From Legionella wadsworthii DSM 21896 = ATCC 33877 (lineage in GTDB: Bacteria > Pseudomonadota > Gammaproteobacteria > Legionellales > Legionellaceae): 64,000 nt of DNA. The DNA lies in the NCBI RefSeq assembly GCF_000701265.1, contig NZ_KL370761.1, positions 310,888-374,887 on the forward strand, given 5' to 3'. The notes below the pieces were generated by a model. That model was not told the DNA's origin. It saw nothing but the letters and a program-made list of their open reading frames with translations, and did no database searches. Positions 17,359-26,251 of this stretch are shown one piece after another (position 1 is the stretch's first letter; each line of letters starts with the position of its first letter). The translations under genes and the position numbers were made by a program.

Positions 17359-18040
17359 GGATGCCGCGAACAAGTCGCGGCACGTGGAGGAATGGGTATT
17401 CTAAGGCGGGAAATACAAGTCTTTCTATTTTAAAAAGCTATTTTTCCCCATTTCTCCTTACTACCCTCGTGACTTTTTATAACACCAACCGGCGAAGTAA
17501 CATTCTAACAGAGCAACAAATCATTTTTTCATTGTCCATTGCATCTCACCTATGTGCCTCGACTGTATAGGAACCAACGGTGAAATAAAATTGTAAAAGA
17601 GCAAATAATCTTTTTTTCATAGCTCATTGCCCCTCGTCTACGTGCCGCGACTTGTTCGCGGCATCCAAGCAGCTCGTCATTTAAACAAAGATGTTATAAG
17701 TAAAGACAGTTGTCACATTGCCATTCCCTTGATGTCGCGAACAAGTCGCGGGACACGTAGATGTAGGGGTATTCTAAGGGAAGAAATAGAAATCATACAT
17801 TTAGATGGCTCCTACCTTATCCACTCTCAGAATTACCCGTCGCGACTTGTATTTGAAACCAATGGTGAAATAAAATTATAACAGAGCAAACAAACATTTT
17901 TTTATTGCATATTGGCACCTCACCTACGTGCCGCGACTTGTATTTAAAACCACCTGCAACATAAAATTATAAAAGAGCAGAAAATTATTTTTTCATCGAC
18001 GTGCCGCGACTTGTTCGCGGCATCCAAGCAGCTCACCATT
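17359..18040. repeat. REP-rich composite repeat block
   Basis: Four copies of a palindromic element with an 8-bp stem TGCCGCGA / TCGCGGCA and a 5-base loop lie at 17359-17384 (minus), 17641-17666 (plus), 17731-17757 (minus, two changes) and 18000-18025 (plus). They form two inverted pairs that look like two copies of one larger unit. After each minus copy comes a GGGTATTCTAAGG segment, and after each plus copy AAGCAGCTC. Within each pair are degraded repeats of about 73-91 bases that begin with the left half of the palindrome only (near 17469, 17554, 17838, 17930) and carry an ATAAAATTATAA-x-AGAGCA core. Open frames across this block are shadows. The same palindrome returns at the right end of the window. 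Confidence 0.85.
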
Positions 18041-18050
18041 AAAAAACGTG

Positions 18051-19169
18051 TTAGTTATTCAAAATAAGATTTGTTTCATCCTTGTCAATGGTGTTTCTTA
18101 TACCACAACAGTCACAGTAACTTAATAACGAATACTTTAATTTAGAGCAATTTGGACACGTATCAAATAATCTGACACCGCAGTTTGGGCAAGTATAAGA
18201 ATCGACCTCATTGAGGTAATGGTAATCGTTCGTTGAAGTATTATATTTATTATTGGCCATAAACAATTTGGAAATACTTGGTTTAATAGCACACTGGCAT
18301 ATAGGACATTCCATTTTTTGATAAGCTTCCCGATATTGTTTTTGCAGCCAGTTTGGTTTTGGAGCAGCCAGCATGCGTAACTTTGAAATCAGTACCGCAG
18401 TGGTGATGTAGATTAAAGCCAAAATCAATAGATATTTAAATAGATAGGATGGAAAATACTGATGCATGACCACTGATATCTTAAAGAAAACAGCGATTCC
18501 AGCTGCCATAATCATGGGTTTATAGAGTGTATGTCTGTAAGATTTGAACAAATATGCACATAGAAGCAGTAAGGGTATTAATACCAGTAATTGCAACCCA
18601 GCCATAGCCCAGTTGTGTTTGACCCATTCAGAATTATATTCCTTATTGGCTTGTTCATTTTGTTTTGCAAGGTGGGCATCAATTTCCTTTACTTTGTTTT
18701 GGATTTGTTGAACCTCCAAATTATCTTTGGTTATTGTACTATTTAATGCCTGGAATTGTTTTTGATAATCCAAATACAATGTAGTGACATTCTGTAAATT
18801 ATTTTGCGATTCAGCAGAAAATGCCACACCCTTTTCAATGCTGGCTTTCTGTAAATCTAATAGCTGGTTCATTGTATCTCGATAACTATTAATGCTCGTT
18901 TGTAAAATATTTTGCTGCTGATGCAATTCGTCAATGGTGCTCGTACTTTTTTCAAGTTGCCTGTTATAGTTCTCTTTTTGCTTTACCAATACCGGATCTT
19001 GGTATTTCTTTTGAATTTCAGTTATATCGGGGCCAGGCTGATTACTGATGTCATCCATGAGAAAGCCGATGAACCAGTATATCAATAAAGCCAATATTAC
19101 ATTGAGCATCATCACTAAAATGCGATATCCCTTCGGTCCTTTTTTTTCGACAGCCTTCTCCACAGTCAT
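18051..19169 (-). CDS. Multi-span membrane protein with coiled coil and C-terminal zinc ribbons
   Basis: 372 residues. One membrane helix lies at about 17-40 (ILVMMLNVILALLIYWFIGF), followed by a long extracytoplasmic or cytoplasmic coiled coil (about 55-190). About three helices follow (190-275). The C-terminal region has four CxxC-type knuckles: CPICQC, CPNCGV, CPNCSK and CDCCG, the look of paired zinc ribbons. No family recognised. It ends next to the REP block and is transcribed toward it. No strong Shine-Dalgarno sequence before ATG 19169. The zinc-ribbon reading is from cysteine spacing only. Confidence 0.65.
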   Translation of the reverse strand: MTVEKAVEKKGPKGYRILVMMLNVILALLIYWFIGFLMDDISNQPGPDITEIQKKYQDPVLVKQKENYNRQLEKSTSTIDELHQQQNILQTSINSYRDTMNQLLDLQKASIEKGVAFSAESQNNLQNVTTLYLDYQKQFQALNSTITKDNLEVQQIQNKVKEIDAHLAKQNEQANKEYNSEWVKHNWAMAGLQLLVLIPLLLLCAYLFKSYRHTLYKPMIMAAGIAVFFKISVVMHQYFPSYLFKYLLILALIYITTAVLISKLRMLAAPKPNWLQKQYREAYQKMECPICQCAIKPSISKLFMANNKYNTSTNDYHYLNEVDSYTCPNCGVRLFDTCPNCSKLKYSLLSYCDCCGIRNTIDKDETNLILNN

Positions 19170-19578
19170 GATTATTATTTATTGATTTATTCTCATAAAA
19201 TCATAGCATATTTAAAAAAAAGGAATTTTTTTTCTGACAAAAAAATGCCCGGCTAAAGATTGGTCATTTTGGTGGGGTGTCGATGCCCTCATCAAATGTG
19301 GATTTTTGGGAACAAGATTCACTGCTGCAATATACATAGGAATTAGTTTTTTTGAGCTCCACCTATACTTCTACAAATAGCTTATTAATACGATGACCTC
19401 TTTTATCCATATATCCACACCTATTTATCCAAGAGAACCAGACGCCAAACAGCAAAGAAAATGCGTGAACCAGATAACTACTTTTCCATAACAGTTTGAT
19501 AGACTAATTGTTCACTGATGAAGACAAACAGATCTTGAATGCTTCTAATGAAAAGATTCATTAAAAAATGAGTAAATA
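19170..19578. other. Intergenic region upstream of proB, no firm gene
   Basis: About 410 bases between a divergent pair. On the minus strand, a short frame from about 19405 to 19253 is interrupted by one in-frame TAG and contains YCSSESC. It may be a decayed small gene, but nothing supports it beyond the open frame. No terminator, RNA gene or attenuator for proBA was recognised. Confidence 0.4.
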
Positions 19579-20646
19579 ATGAAAATTGTTATTAAAGTTG
19601 GAACTCAGAGTATCTTAGCAACGGATGGTACTCCTTTTGAGCCAATTATGCTTTCCTTAGTGGAGCAGATTGTCACTCTTCAGAAAGGAAATCATCATGT
19701 TGTATTGGTTAGCTCTGGTGCCGTTGCATCAGGGCGGAAAATAGCTACTCAATTTCTTGGCCGCCAATATGGTTGTTCGATAGGGGAAAAGCAAGTTCTT
19801 GCCTCATTGGGACAATATGAATTAATGCATGTATATGCATCCATGTTAAAAAAACATCATATGTTTGCGTCTCAATTATTGCTCACAAAACAGGATTTCC
19901 AAACGAGACACCATTATTTAAATATATCAAGATTGCTTCATGAAATTATAGGCCAGAAAAATATCCTACCTATAATCAATGAAAATGACAGTGTTGCCAT
20001 TGAAGAACTGATGTTTACGGACAACGATGAGCTATCAGGACTTATCGCAGCAATGATCAATGCGGATAAATTGATTATCTTGAGTAATGTTGAAGGCGTT
20101 TATACAAAGCATCCAAATGAAACTGGATCCGAATTGGTTCCAATTATCAGCCCTACCCATAATTGGCCTGAAGTTTCTTCTGTAAAAAGTCTTCATGGCA
20201 GAGGTGGAATGATTAGTAAACTTGGAACAGCTCGTAAAATGTCTCACCTTGGGATAACAACTCATATAGCGAGCATCAATCAACCTTCTGTGATTCTGCG
20301 TATTCTCAACGAGGAAAATCCAGGTACCACTATTCTGCCGACTAGAAAAAAATCCAATATCAAAAGGTGGATTGCTTATAATGAAAAAAAGTCTGGCTCA
20401 ATTACAATAAATACCCGTTTGGTAGATATTATAAAAGAAAATAAAAGGGTTATAAGCATTCTACCCGTGGGAATCGAAAAATTCACAGGTACTTTTAAAC
20501 GAGGTGATTTGATAGAAATACTTACGCCCAATAATGAAAAAATAGGGATTGGTCTTGCTAAATATGATTCTGTGAAATTAAATGAGTATTTAGGACAATC
20601 TGGAAAACCTGAATTTATTCATTATGATCATTTACATATTTTTTAG
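19579..20646 (+). CDS. proB: Glutamate 5-kinase
   Basis: First enzyme of proline synthesis: phosphorylates glutamate to gamma-glutamyl phosphate. 355 residues with an amino-acid-kinase domain (KVGTQSILATDGTPF at the N-terminus, VLVSSGAVASGRKIA, PIINENDSVAIEEL with FTDNDELSGLIA, GRGGMISKLGTARKM) and a C-terminal PUA domain (about residues 270-345). It lies 8 bases before proA and is probably translated in step with it. Slightly shorter than the E. coli enzyme but complete. The Shine-Dalgarno sequence is weak. Confidence 0.96.
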   Translation: MKIVIKVGTQSILATDGTPFEPIMLSLVEQIVTLQKGNHHVVLVSSGAVASGRKIATQFLGRQYGCSIGEKQVLASLGQYELMHVYASMLKKHHMFASQLLLTKQDFQTRHHYLNISRLLHEIIGQKNILPIINENDSVAIEELMFTDNDELSGLIAAMINADKLIILSNVEGVYTKHPNETGSELVPIISPTHNWPEVSSVKSLHGRGGMISKLGTARKMSHLGITTHIASINQPSVILRILNEENPGTTILPTRKKSNIKRWIAYNEKKSGSITINTRLVDIIKENKRVISILPVGIEKFTGTFKRGDLIEILTPNNEKIGIGLAKYDSVKLNEYLGQSGKPEFIHYDHLHIF

Positions 20647-20654
20647 AGACATAC

Positions 20655-21908
20655 ATGATTGCAGAAATTACAGATCAACTTAAAGCGACAAAAAAATCCA
20701 GTCTTAGCTTAAGATCTATGGATGAAGGGAAGCAGAATCAAATATTAATGGATCTTGCAAGCCTGATACGGAATTCCGTTCAGGAGATCATGAACGAAAA
20801 TAAAAAAGATTTAGTGTTGATGGATAAAGAAGATCCGAAATATGACAGGCTGCTCTTAACTAAAGAACGGATTGAAGCAATGGCGGCTGATGTTGAAACT
20901 GTAGCGGCCTTACCTTATTCAATGAAAAAAATTTTAGAGCAAAGAAAACTCCCCAATGGATTAATCATTCAGAAGGTTTCTGTACCTTTAGGTGTCATAG
21001 CGATTATTTATGAATCGCGCCCCAATGTCACTTTAGATGCTTTTACTTTATGCTTCAAAACAGGAAACGCGTGTGTTTTGAAGGGAGGCAAAGAGGCTTA
21101 TTCTACTAATCTGTTTTTAGTGTCATTGATCCATCGATTACTCCAGCAACACGGTATCAATGAGTCCATTATTTATTTATTACCATTAGGGAAAGAAGCG
21201 GTATATACGCTCTTGAAAGCCAATCATTTCCTTGATGTTTGTATTCCTAGAGGAAGCCAATCACTAATCAATTTTGTTCGTGAAAATACAACAATACCGT
21301 TTATTGAAACAGGTGCTGGTATCGTTCATATTTATTTTGATGAAAGCGGTGATAAGCAGAAAGGCCGCGTCATTATAGAGAATGCCAAAACAAGAAGAGT
21401 CAGTGTTTGCAATGCCCTCGATATATTAGTAATTCATAAAGCTCGATTGAATGATTTACCATTTATCATAGAACGGCTTGCTGAAAAACATGTTGAAATT
21501 TTTGCAGACAGACCCAGTTACCAGGCAATTAAATCTTTTTATCCTAAAAATTTATTAAGAAAAGCAACATCTAGTGATTTTTGCCAAGAATTCTTATCTT
21601 ATAAAATGGCAATCAAAACGGTAAACGCATTAGAAGAAGCGGTGACTCACATTATGGAACACAGTTCCGGGCATAGCGAGGCGATCATCGCTGAAGATCA
21701 GGCGAGCATTCATTATTTTCTAGATCATATTGATTCTGCAGCGGTTTATGTCAATGCGTCTACCGCTTTTACTGATGGCGCACAATTTGGAATGGGTGCT
21801 GAGATAGGAATTAGTACTCAGAAATTGCATGCCCGTGGCCCTATGTCATTAGATGCTTTATCAAGTTATAAGTGGGTTGTTTTGGGTGAAGGCCATATTA
21901 GACCTTAA
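20655..21908 (+). CDS. proA: Gamma-glutamyl phosphate reductase
   Basis: NADPH-dependent enzyme converting gamma-glutamyl phosphate to glutamate semialdehyde, which cyclises to pyrroline-5-carboxylate. 417 residues, family length. Blocks seen: PLGVIAIIYESRPNVTLDAF, CVLKGGKEAYSTN, DVCIPRGSQSLINFV, the catalytic cysteine in RRVSVCNALD, EHSSGHSEAII and DGAQFGMGAEIGISTQKLHARGPM (shown in part). Second gene of proBA. The third pathway enzyme, ProC, is coded 9 kb away at 31.1 kb. Confidence 0.96.
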   Translation: MIAEITDQLKATKKSSLSLRSMDEGKQNQILMDLASLIRNSVQEIMNENKKDLVLMDKEDPKYDRLLLTKERIEAMAADVETVAALPYSMKKILEQRKLPNGLIIQKVSVPLGVIAIIYESRPNVTLDAFTLCFKTGNACVLKGGKEAYSTNLFLVSLIHRLLQQHGINESIIYLLPLGKEAVYTLLKANHFLDVCIPRGSQSLINFVRENTTIPFIETGAGIVHIYFDESGDKQKGRVIIENAKTRRVSVCNALDILVIHKARLNDLPFIIERLAEKHVEIFADRPSYQAIKSFYPKNLLRKATSSDFCQEFLSYKMAIKTVNALEEAVTHIMEHSSGHSEAIIAEDQASIHYFLDHIDSAAVYVNASTAFTDGAQFGMGAEIGISTQKLHARGPMSLDALSSYKWVVLGEGHIRP

Positions 21909-22066
21909 CTTGTTAAACTAATTCAACTTAAACAGCACAATTCAAAAGAGGCCATAGAAATCGGTTCTTTTTTATCTTTTTTTCAGTTTTTTCTAAATTT
22001 AGAAAGTTAGATTTTTGAACAATTTAATCCATAATTAAATAATACTTTAAAATAGCAGGATATAAT

Positions 22067-23047
22067 ATGCCAGAACTAAGTGAAGTATTATTTTGTGCAC
22101 AAAATGCAAAAAACCATGCGCGCAAAAAAGTTTTAAAAGGAACAACACATGAGGATGGCGTGGCTAACTCTAGTGGTTCCTCTGATATAGATCAACGTAG
22201 TGCTTTACTTGAGGCAGTTATCGCCATGAGGGAAGTTATCTCTGAACAAGCACATCATCCTAACCCTCTGGAAGCAAATGTTCCTGATTTAGCATGGTTA
22301 GAGATCAATATTGAAATTTCATCCAAATTTACATTAGGTAACTGCTATGAATTCACCCTGCACGCGCTCGATTATATCTTAAATCGAGCGCCGCATATTG
22401 ATGCAGAAGTGTTCAAAATCATGAGGGGCGATCATTATTTTTTAGTTTTAAATCGCGATGAAAATAGTGACAAGAGGGACCCAAAAACTTGGGGGAAAAA
22501 TGCCGTAATATGTGATCCATGGCTCAATGCAGTCTATGCAGCAGGGGAATATCTTACTTATCTAGGTAAATATTATGATCCCGCTAAAGGGCATCAATTC
22601 ACCATAGCGGAGGGAAACTTAAATATTGCTCATCTATGGGAGTTGAGAAAAGTAGAGAATCTAAAAAACAATTATTTGAAAGAAGTTCAAGGTTTGCTAG
22701 AAATAGTAGAAGATTATAAAAAAGCTTTAATTAAAGAAAAAAATTTGCTTGATAAATCAAAAATCCCTGTCCTTTCTATAAAAGTCGCTAAACTTGATAA
22801 ACTCATTACAAAATTAAAAAATATTAACTGCGATGAGTATACAGATGAGAGTAAAAGCTACCGAGTAGCGAGATCTGAATTATTAGTAGCGCTGGATTTG
22901 TTAAAACAAGAAGTCCAATATAATTTTCAATTCACTGTAAGCGAGGCACAAACCTTAGGATTATTTGGTGGTTCAGCGAGTAAAAAATCTCATTTGCAAG
23001 AAATTGTGGAACATGCAGATGCACGACTCAATGAGAGCACTCATTGA
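22067..23047 (+). CDS. Putative C-H-D (papain/transglutaminase-fold) protein, candidate effector
   Basis: 326 residues, no signal peptide. Residues 91-155 carry a pattern typical of papain-like or transglutaminase-like catalytic cores in secreted effectors: GNCYEFTLHALDYI (C93), MRGDHYFLVLNRD (H123) and NAVICDPWLNAVYAAGEY (D150). The DHxFLV and VxCDPW pair recurs, as I recall, in several bacterial effector families. The C-terminal half (about 190-300) is a charged coiled coil. The gene lies alone after proA, with an AGGA Shine-Dalgarno sequence. Cysteine peptidase, deamidase or transglutaminase activity are all possible. Catalysis and secretion are inference. Confidence 0.6.
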   Translation: MPELSEVLFCAQNAKNHARKKVLKGTTHEDGVANSSGSSDIDQRSALLEAVIAMREVISEQAHHPNPLEANVPDLAWLEINIEISSKFTLGNCYEFTLHALDYILNRAPHIDAEVFKIMRGDHYFLVLNRDENSDKRDPKTWGKNAVICDPWLNAVYAAGEYLTYLGKYYDPAKGHQFTIAEGNLNIAHLWELRKVENLKNNYLKEVQGLLEIVEDYKKALIKEKNLLDKSKIPVLSIKVAKLDKLITKLKNINCDEYTDESKSYRVARSELLVALDLLKQEVQYNFQFTVSEAQTLGLFGGSASKKSHLQEIVEHADARLNESTH

Positions 23048-23099
23048 TTCCAAGGTCTGCAAATCTCCCATCAACGATATTGTCAACTTTTCCCAGCTT

Positions 23100-23939
23100 T
23101 TAAAAACTACGCTGCTGAGGAACGATACATTCTGAGTATGTAGTAGGTGTAAAGGAGGGATTACTGTGACAATCTTTTGCGTAAAAAATTTGTTGGTAGA
23201 ACCTAACATTGATAAATTTACCCTGTTCATTTTGATCAGAAAACACCCATAAATGCGTTCTTAGAGGAACTAACGCTATAGAGTCCTGATTAAATGGTGT
23301 ATTCGGAAAAGATTGAAGTAAAGGTATAAATCCATGAAAAGGTATATGAGATTCGGGAGGTTTAAGCCAGCGCATGAGTCCATCATACTCTTCTTTTGTA
23401 GGATTCAAACCTTGCTTATCCCATGAGATAACTACAGAAAAAGGGGCTGTATTTCCAATATTATCAAATAGCTTAAGCTTCTCTTCTGCTGTCCATTGAA
23501 AACTGCTCCAATACTGCTTTATACCATTATCTGTTTGAATTGGTATATTGCCTTTCTCACTCAACTTCACTACTGTTTTATAGGGATTGGGACTTGGATT
23601 CGAATTGGGATTTGGAGGTAAAACATTCCCTCCTATATTGCTAATACTTATAATTTTACCTAGGGGACATACACAAGCCTGGGCCTTGTTTTTACCCACA
23701 CTATGGGTATTTCCCCAAATATAGTTTTGAAAGAGCTGAATATATAACTCGGCATGCTTTTGCCCCACATCCGTTAAATCATGAGGGCCAGCTTGGGTAT
23801 CTTCTGCATGGCGAATGACAAAGACGACCGGCATGCATCCGTAGGTTTTTCTGAAATCACCTTGAGGACTGCAAGCAGCATCTGCACTCCATGTATTCAT
23901 AGAAACCAAGCTAAGAACAAATAAATAAATGAATCTCAT
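23100..23939 (-). CDS. Secreted histidine-phosphatase-like protein, probably degenerate
   Basis: 279 residues with a signal peptide (MRFIYLFVLSLVSMNTWSADA). The N-terminal catalytic arginine-histidine motif of the histidine phosphatase superfamily is present, VVFVIRHAEDTQ (H44), followed by the usual HDLTDVGQKHAEL. Where the superfamily places its second catalytic histidine, after a hydrophobic strand, this protein has SVVISWDKQGL and no histidine. It may therefore be inactive or use another residue. Seven or more cysteines suggest disulfides and export. It converges on the cysteine-protease-like gene and is divergent from the M4 protease gene. Confidence 0.6.
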   Translation of the reverse strand: MRFIYLFVLSLVSMNTWSADAACSPQGDFRKTYGCMPVVFVIRHAEDTQAGPHDLTDVGQKHAELYIQLFQNYIWGNTHSVGKNKAQACVCPLGKIISISNIGGNVLPPNPNSNPSPNPYKTVVKLSEKGNIPIQTDNGIKQYWSSFQWTAEEKLKLFDNIGNTAPFSVVISWDKQGLNPTKEEYDGLMRWLKPPESHIPFHGFIPLLQSFPNTPFNQDSIALVPLRTHLWVFSDQNEQGKFINVRFYQQIFYAKDCHSNPSFTPTTYSECIVPQQRSF

Positions 23940-24080
23940 AGCAAACTATATTAACCCCCCATTTAATGATTTTAGCAAATATATTGTTAAAACATTTTTC
24001 ATGGCTTACATCAATATGACACGTCAGCGCTCTGGAAGCTTCTTTCTTTGAAATAATCCACCATGTGTGGTTTAAAGCCT

Positions 24081-24109
24081 AAACCTGTAATAAATATCAG
24101 GTTTTTTTT
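24081..24109 (+). terminator. Orphan rho-independent terminator in a divergent intergenic region
   Basis: AAACCTG (24081-24087) pairs with CAGGTTT (24098-24104), followed by a T-tract that ends at 24109. No plus-strand gene lies immediately upstream; the gene to the left is on the minus strand. It may end a small RNA made from about 23950-24110 or act as an attenuator in the leader of the protease gene. Confidence 0.55.
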
Positions 24110-24177
24110 GTTTAAGTGAATAAATTACTATTTTTATGAACATTTTGTAATCTAATTAAAATGACATAAGGAAAGTG

Positions 24178-26031
24178 ATGAACAAGTTAAAATTTTACTC
24201 TTTTTTTTCAAGTGCTTTTATATTTTCGATAAGCGCCCAAGCTGCATCCAATGTTTATATTGATGAGAACAATATGAACCATTATTTAACAAAAAATAAT
24301 AACTCCCTGGTTGGTAAAAATAATGATTATGAATTCGCATTGTCCAGGAAAGTTACATTATCCAATGGGCTAATTAAAAAAAAATACCAACTCTTTTATA
24401 AAAGAACTCCGGTTTTTAATGCGATTTTAACGAGCTCTGAACTGCATGGGGTAGAAAACAACTGGTATGGTCAAATGATGATTGACATTGAGAAAGACAT
24501 TCCTGATACCGTACCTAATATCAATTCTAAAGAAGTTTTAAACATTGTGAAAAAGAATACCTCATTAAAAAAAAATGATTCTGTTAAAAATGAAAACGCA
24601 CAGCTTTATGTGCGTATTAATGAGAACAACAAAGCAGAATTGATTTATTTAGTTTCGTTTAATGTAGAAGGTTATAACGTGCAAAGACCTTACTATATGA
24701 TTAATGCACACACAGGTGAGATCATAAAATCCTGGGATGGCCTCACCACACGTGATGCAGAAGGACCGGGGGGAAACCAGAAGACAGGGGCTTATTATTA
24801 TGGTCGAGACTATGGCATTTTAAATGTCTCGGAAAACTGTCAAATGACCAATGCAGATGTAGACACCTATGATATGAATCATCAGATCACAGGAGGAACT
24901 ATTTATCAGTTTTTGTGTCCTGCCCGTACTACAGACCGACCGGTAAATAATGGAAAAGCTGTAAATGGCGCCTATTCTCCCCTAAATGATGCCCATTATT
25001 TTGCAGGCCAGGTCCTTGACATGTATCGAAATTGGTTTCTTCTCAATCCGCTTCAATCCAAATTCCAGGTACGCGTACATTTTGGGACAAACTATGAGGG
25101 TGCTTTCTGGAATGGTCAACAAATGACTTTTGGAGATGGGGGGGTTAACACATATCCTTTTACTGCCATCGATGTAATGGCTCATGAGGTAAGTCACGGC
25201 GTCACTGAATTTAATTCGGGACTTCTATACAAAGGCCAGTCCGGAGGAATCAATGAGGCATTCTCGGATATGGCCGGAGAAACAGCTGAGTATTATTTGA
25301 ATTTCCAATCAGGAAAAGAAAATGATTGGTTAGGAGGGGCAACCATCATGAAAAATCAAGTTGCAATGCGTTATTTTAAGAATCCTACTCTAGATGGCAT
25401 CTCTATAGATAACGCTAGGAATTACAACGACTCCATGAATGTCCACCATACATCAGGAGTATTTAATAAAGCATTTTATACTTTATCTACAACACCAAAC
25501 TGGGATATAAGGAAGGCTTTTGGCACTTTTTTACTTGCGAATCAAATATATTGGCAACCCGAAGCCACATTCAATAGTGCAGCATGTGGGGTAGCGAAGG
25601 CAGCTGCTGATCTTGGTTATGCCGTGAATGATGTTCTCGCCAGTTTTCGCGGGGTGGGTGTGGATGCTCATTGCATCGTGGATGATCCACAAACAAACGA
25701 TGAAATAGAAATATCCAATGGAACCATTGTAAATAACATTAAATTAAGTGAAGGGGATGAGCATCGATATCTCATTAATGTACCCGTACTAAATAATTAT
25801 CCTTATCAATATGATCTTCTTTCCATTCAAGTAACCAACAATCTAGATAATGCAAGAAATAGTGCTCAATTGTATGTTCGCTATGAAGATGGAACTTTAA
25901 AAAAAGTGCTAACGCTGGGCAATGAATATTTTAACATTAAAAAACCGGTCTCAGGTAATTATCATATTTTAATCAAGGGGATTTCTGCGGGTTCCGTTAA
26001 TTTAACGGCCTTTTATGGCAATTTACAGTAA
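24178..26031 (+). CDS. Secreted M4 (thermolysin-like) zinc metalloprotease
   Basis: 617 residues. Signal peptide (about 1-23, ending AQAAS), an FTP/PepSY-type propeptide (about 25-190), the M4 catalytic domain, and an extra C-terminal beta domain of about 110 residues resembling a pre-peptidase C-terminal domain. Zinc ligands are H336 and H340 in MAHEVSHGVTE and E360 in GGINEAFSD. The proton donor histidine is in NVHHTSGVFNKAFY. Similar to Legionella ProA (Msp) but longer because of the C-terminal domain. ATG 24178 is preferred over GTG 24175 because AAGGA lies 6 bases before it. Export by the type II system is inferred from ProA. Confidence 0.93.
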   Translation: MNKLKFYSFFSSAFIFSISAQAASNVYIDENNMNHYLTKNNNSLVGKNNDYEFALSRKVTLSNGLIKKKYQLFYKRTPVFNAILTSSELHGVENNWYGQMMIDIEKDIPDTVPNINSKEVLNIVKKNTSLKKNDSVKNENAQLYVRINENNKAELIYLVSFNVEGYNVQRPYYMINAHTGEIIKSWDGLTTRDAEGPGGNQKTGAYYYGRDYGILNVSENCQMTNADVDTYDMNHQITGGTIYQFLCPARTTDRPVNNGKAVNGAYSPLNDAHYFAGQVLDMYRNWFLLNPLQSKFQVRVHFGTNYEGAFWNGQQMTFGDGGVNTYPFTAIDVMAHEVSHGVTEFNSGLLYKGQSGGINEAFSDMAGETAEYYLNFQSGKENDWLGGATIMKNQVAMRYFKNPTLDGISIDNARNYNDSMNVHHTSGVFNKAFYTLSTTPNWDIRKAFGTFLLANQIYWQPEATFNSAACGVAKAAADLGYAVNDVLASFRGVGVDAHCIVDDPQTNDEIEISNGTIVNNIKLSEGDEHRYLINVPVLNNYPYQYDLLSIQVTNNLDNARNSAQLYVRYEDGTLKKVLTLGNEYFNIKKPVSGNYHILIKGISAGSVNLTAFYGNLQ

Positions 26032-26052
26032 CTTCATGTGAACCATTATTAT

Positions 26053-26082
26053 GATTGGCTATTAAGACATCAATAGCCAATC
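26053..26082 (+). terminator. Hairpin terminator after the M4 protease gene
   Basis: Perfect 11-bp stem GATTGGCTATT (26053-26063) / AATAGCCAATC (26072-26082), 21 bases after the protease stop, followed by a moderately T-rich segment. Confidence 0.65.
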
Positions 26083-26251
26083 GATTTAGTATTTAAATAA
26101 AAATGAGTTCGAATGAGCCAAATTCTAAAAAGCTCTTTCACTAAGAATTTAACAGTAAAGTAATTCTATAGGTGGCTTTATAGTTTGATTCCTTATTTTA
26201 ATATCCAAAAAATTTTCAATAAGTCAAAATTGGTATGTGATTGAGGATGAA

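Noticed and set aside
17322..17881. Two short plus-strand frames in the repeat block
   Set aside because: They run through REP palindromes and repeated spacers, have no family resemblance, and encode translated repeat DNA.
19253..19405. Small zinc-binding peptide gene with an internal stop
   Set aside because: Too short, interrupted by TAG, without a Shine-Dalgarno sequence or recognisable homology; mentioned only in the intergenic note.
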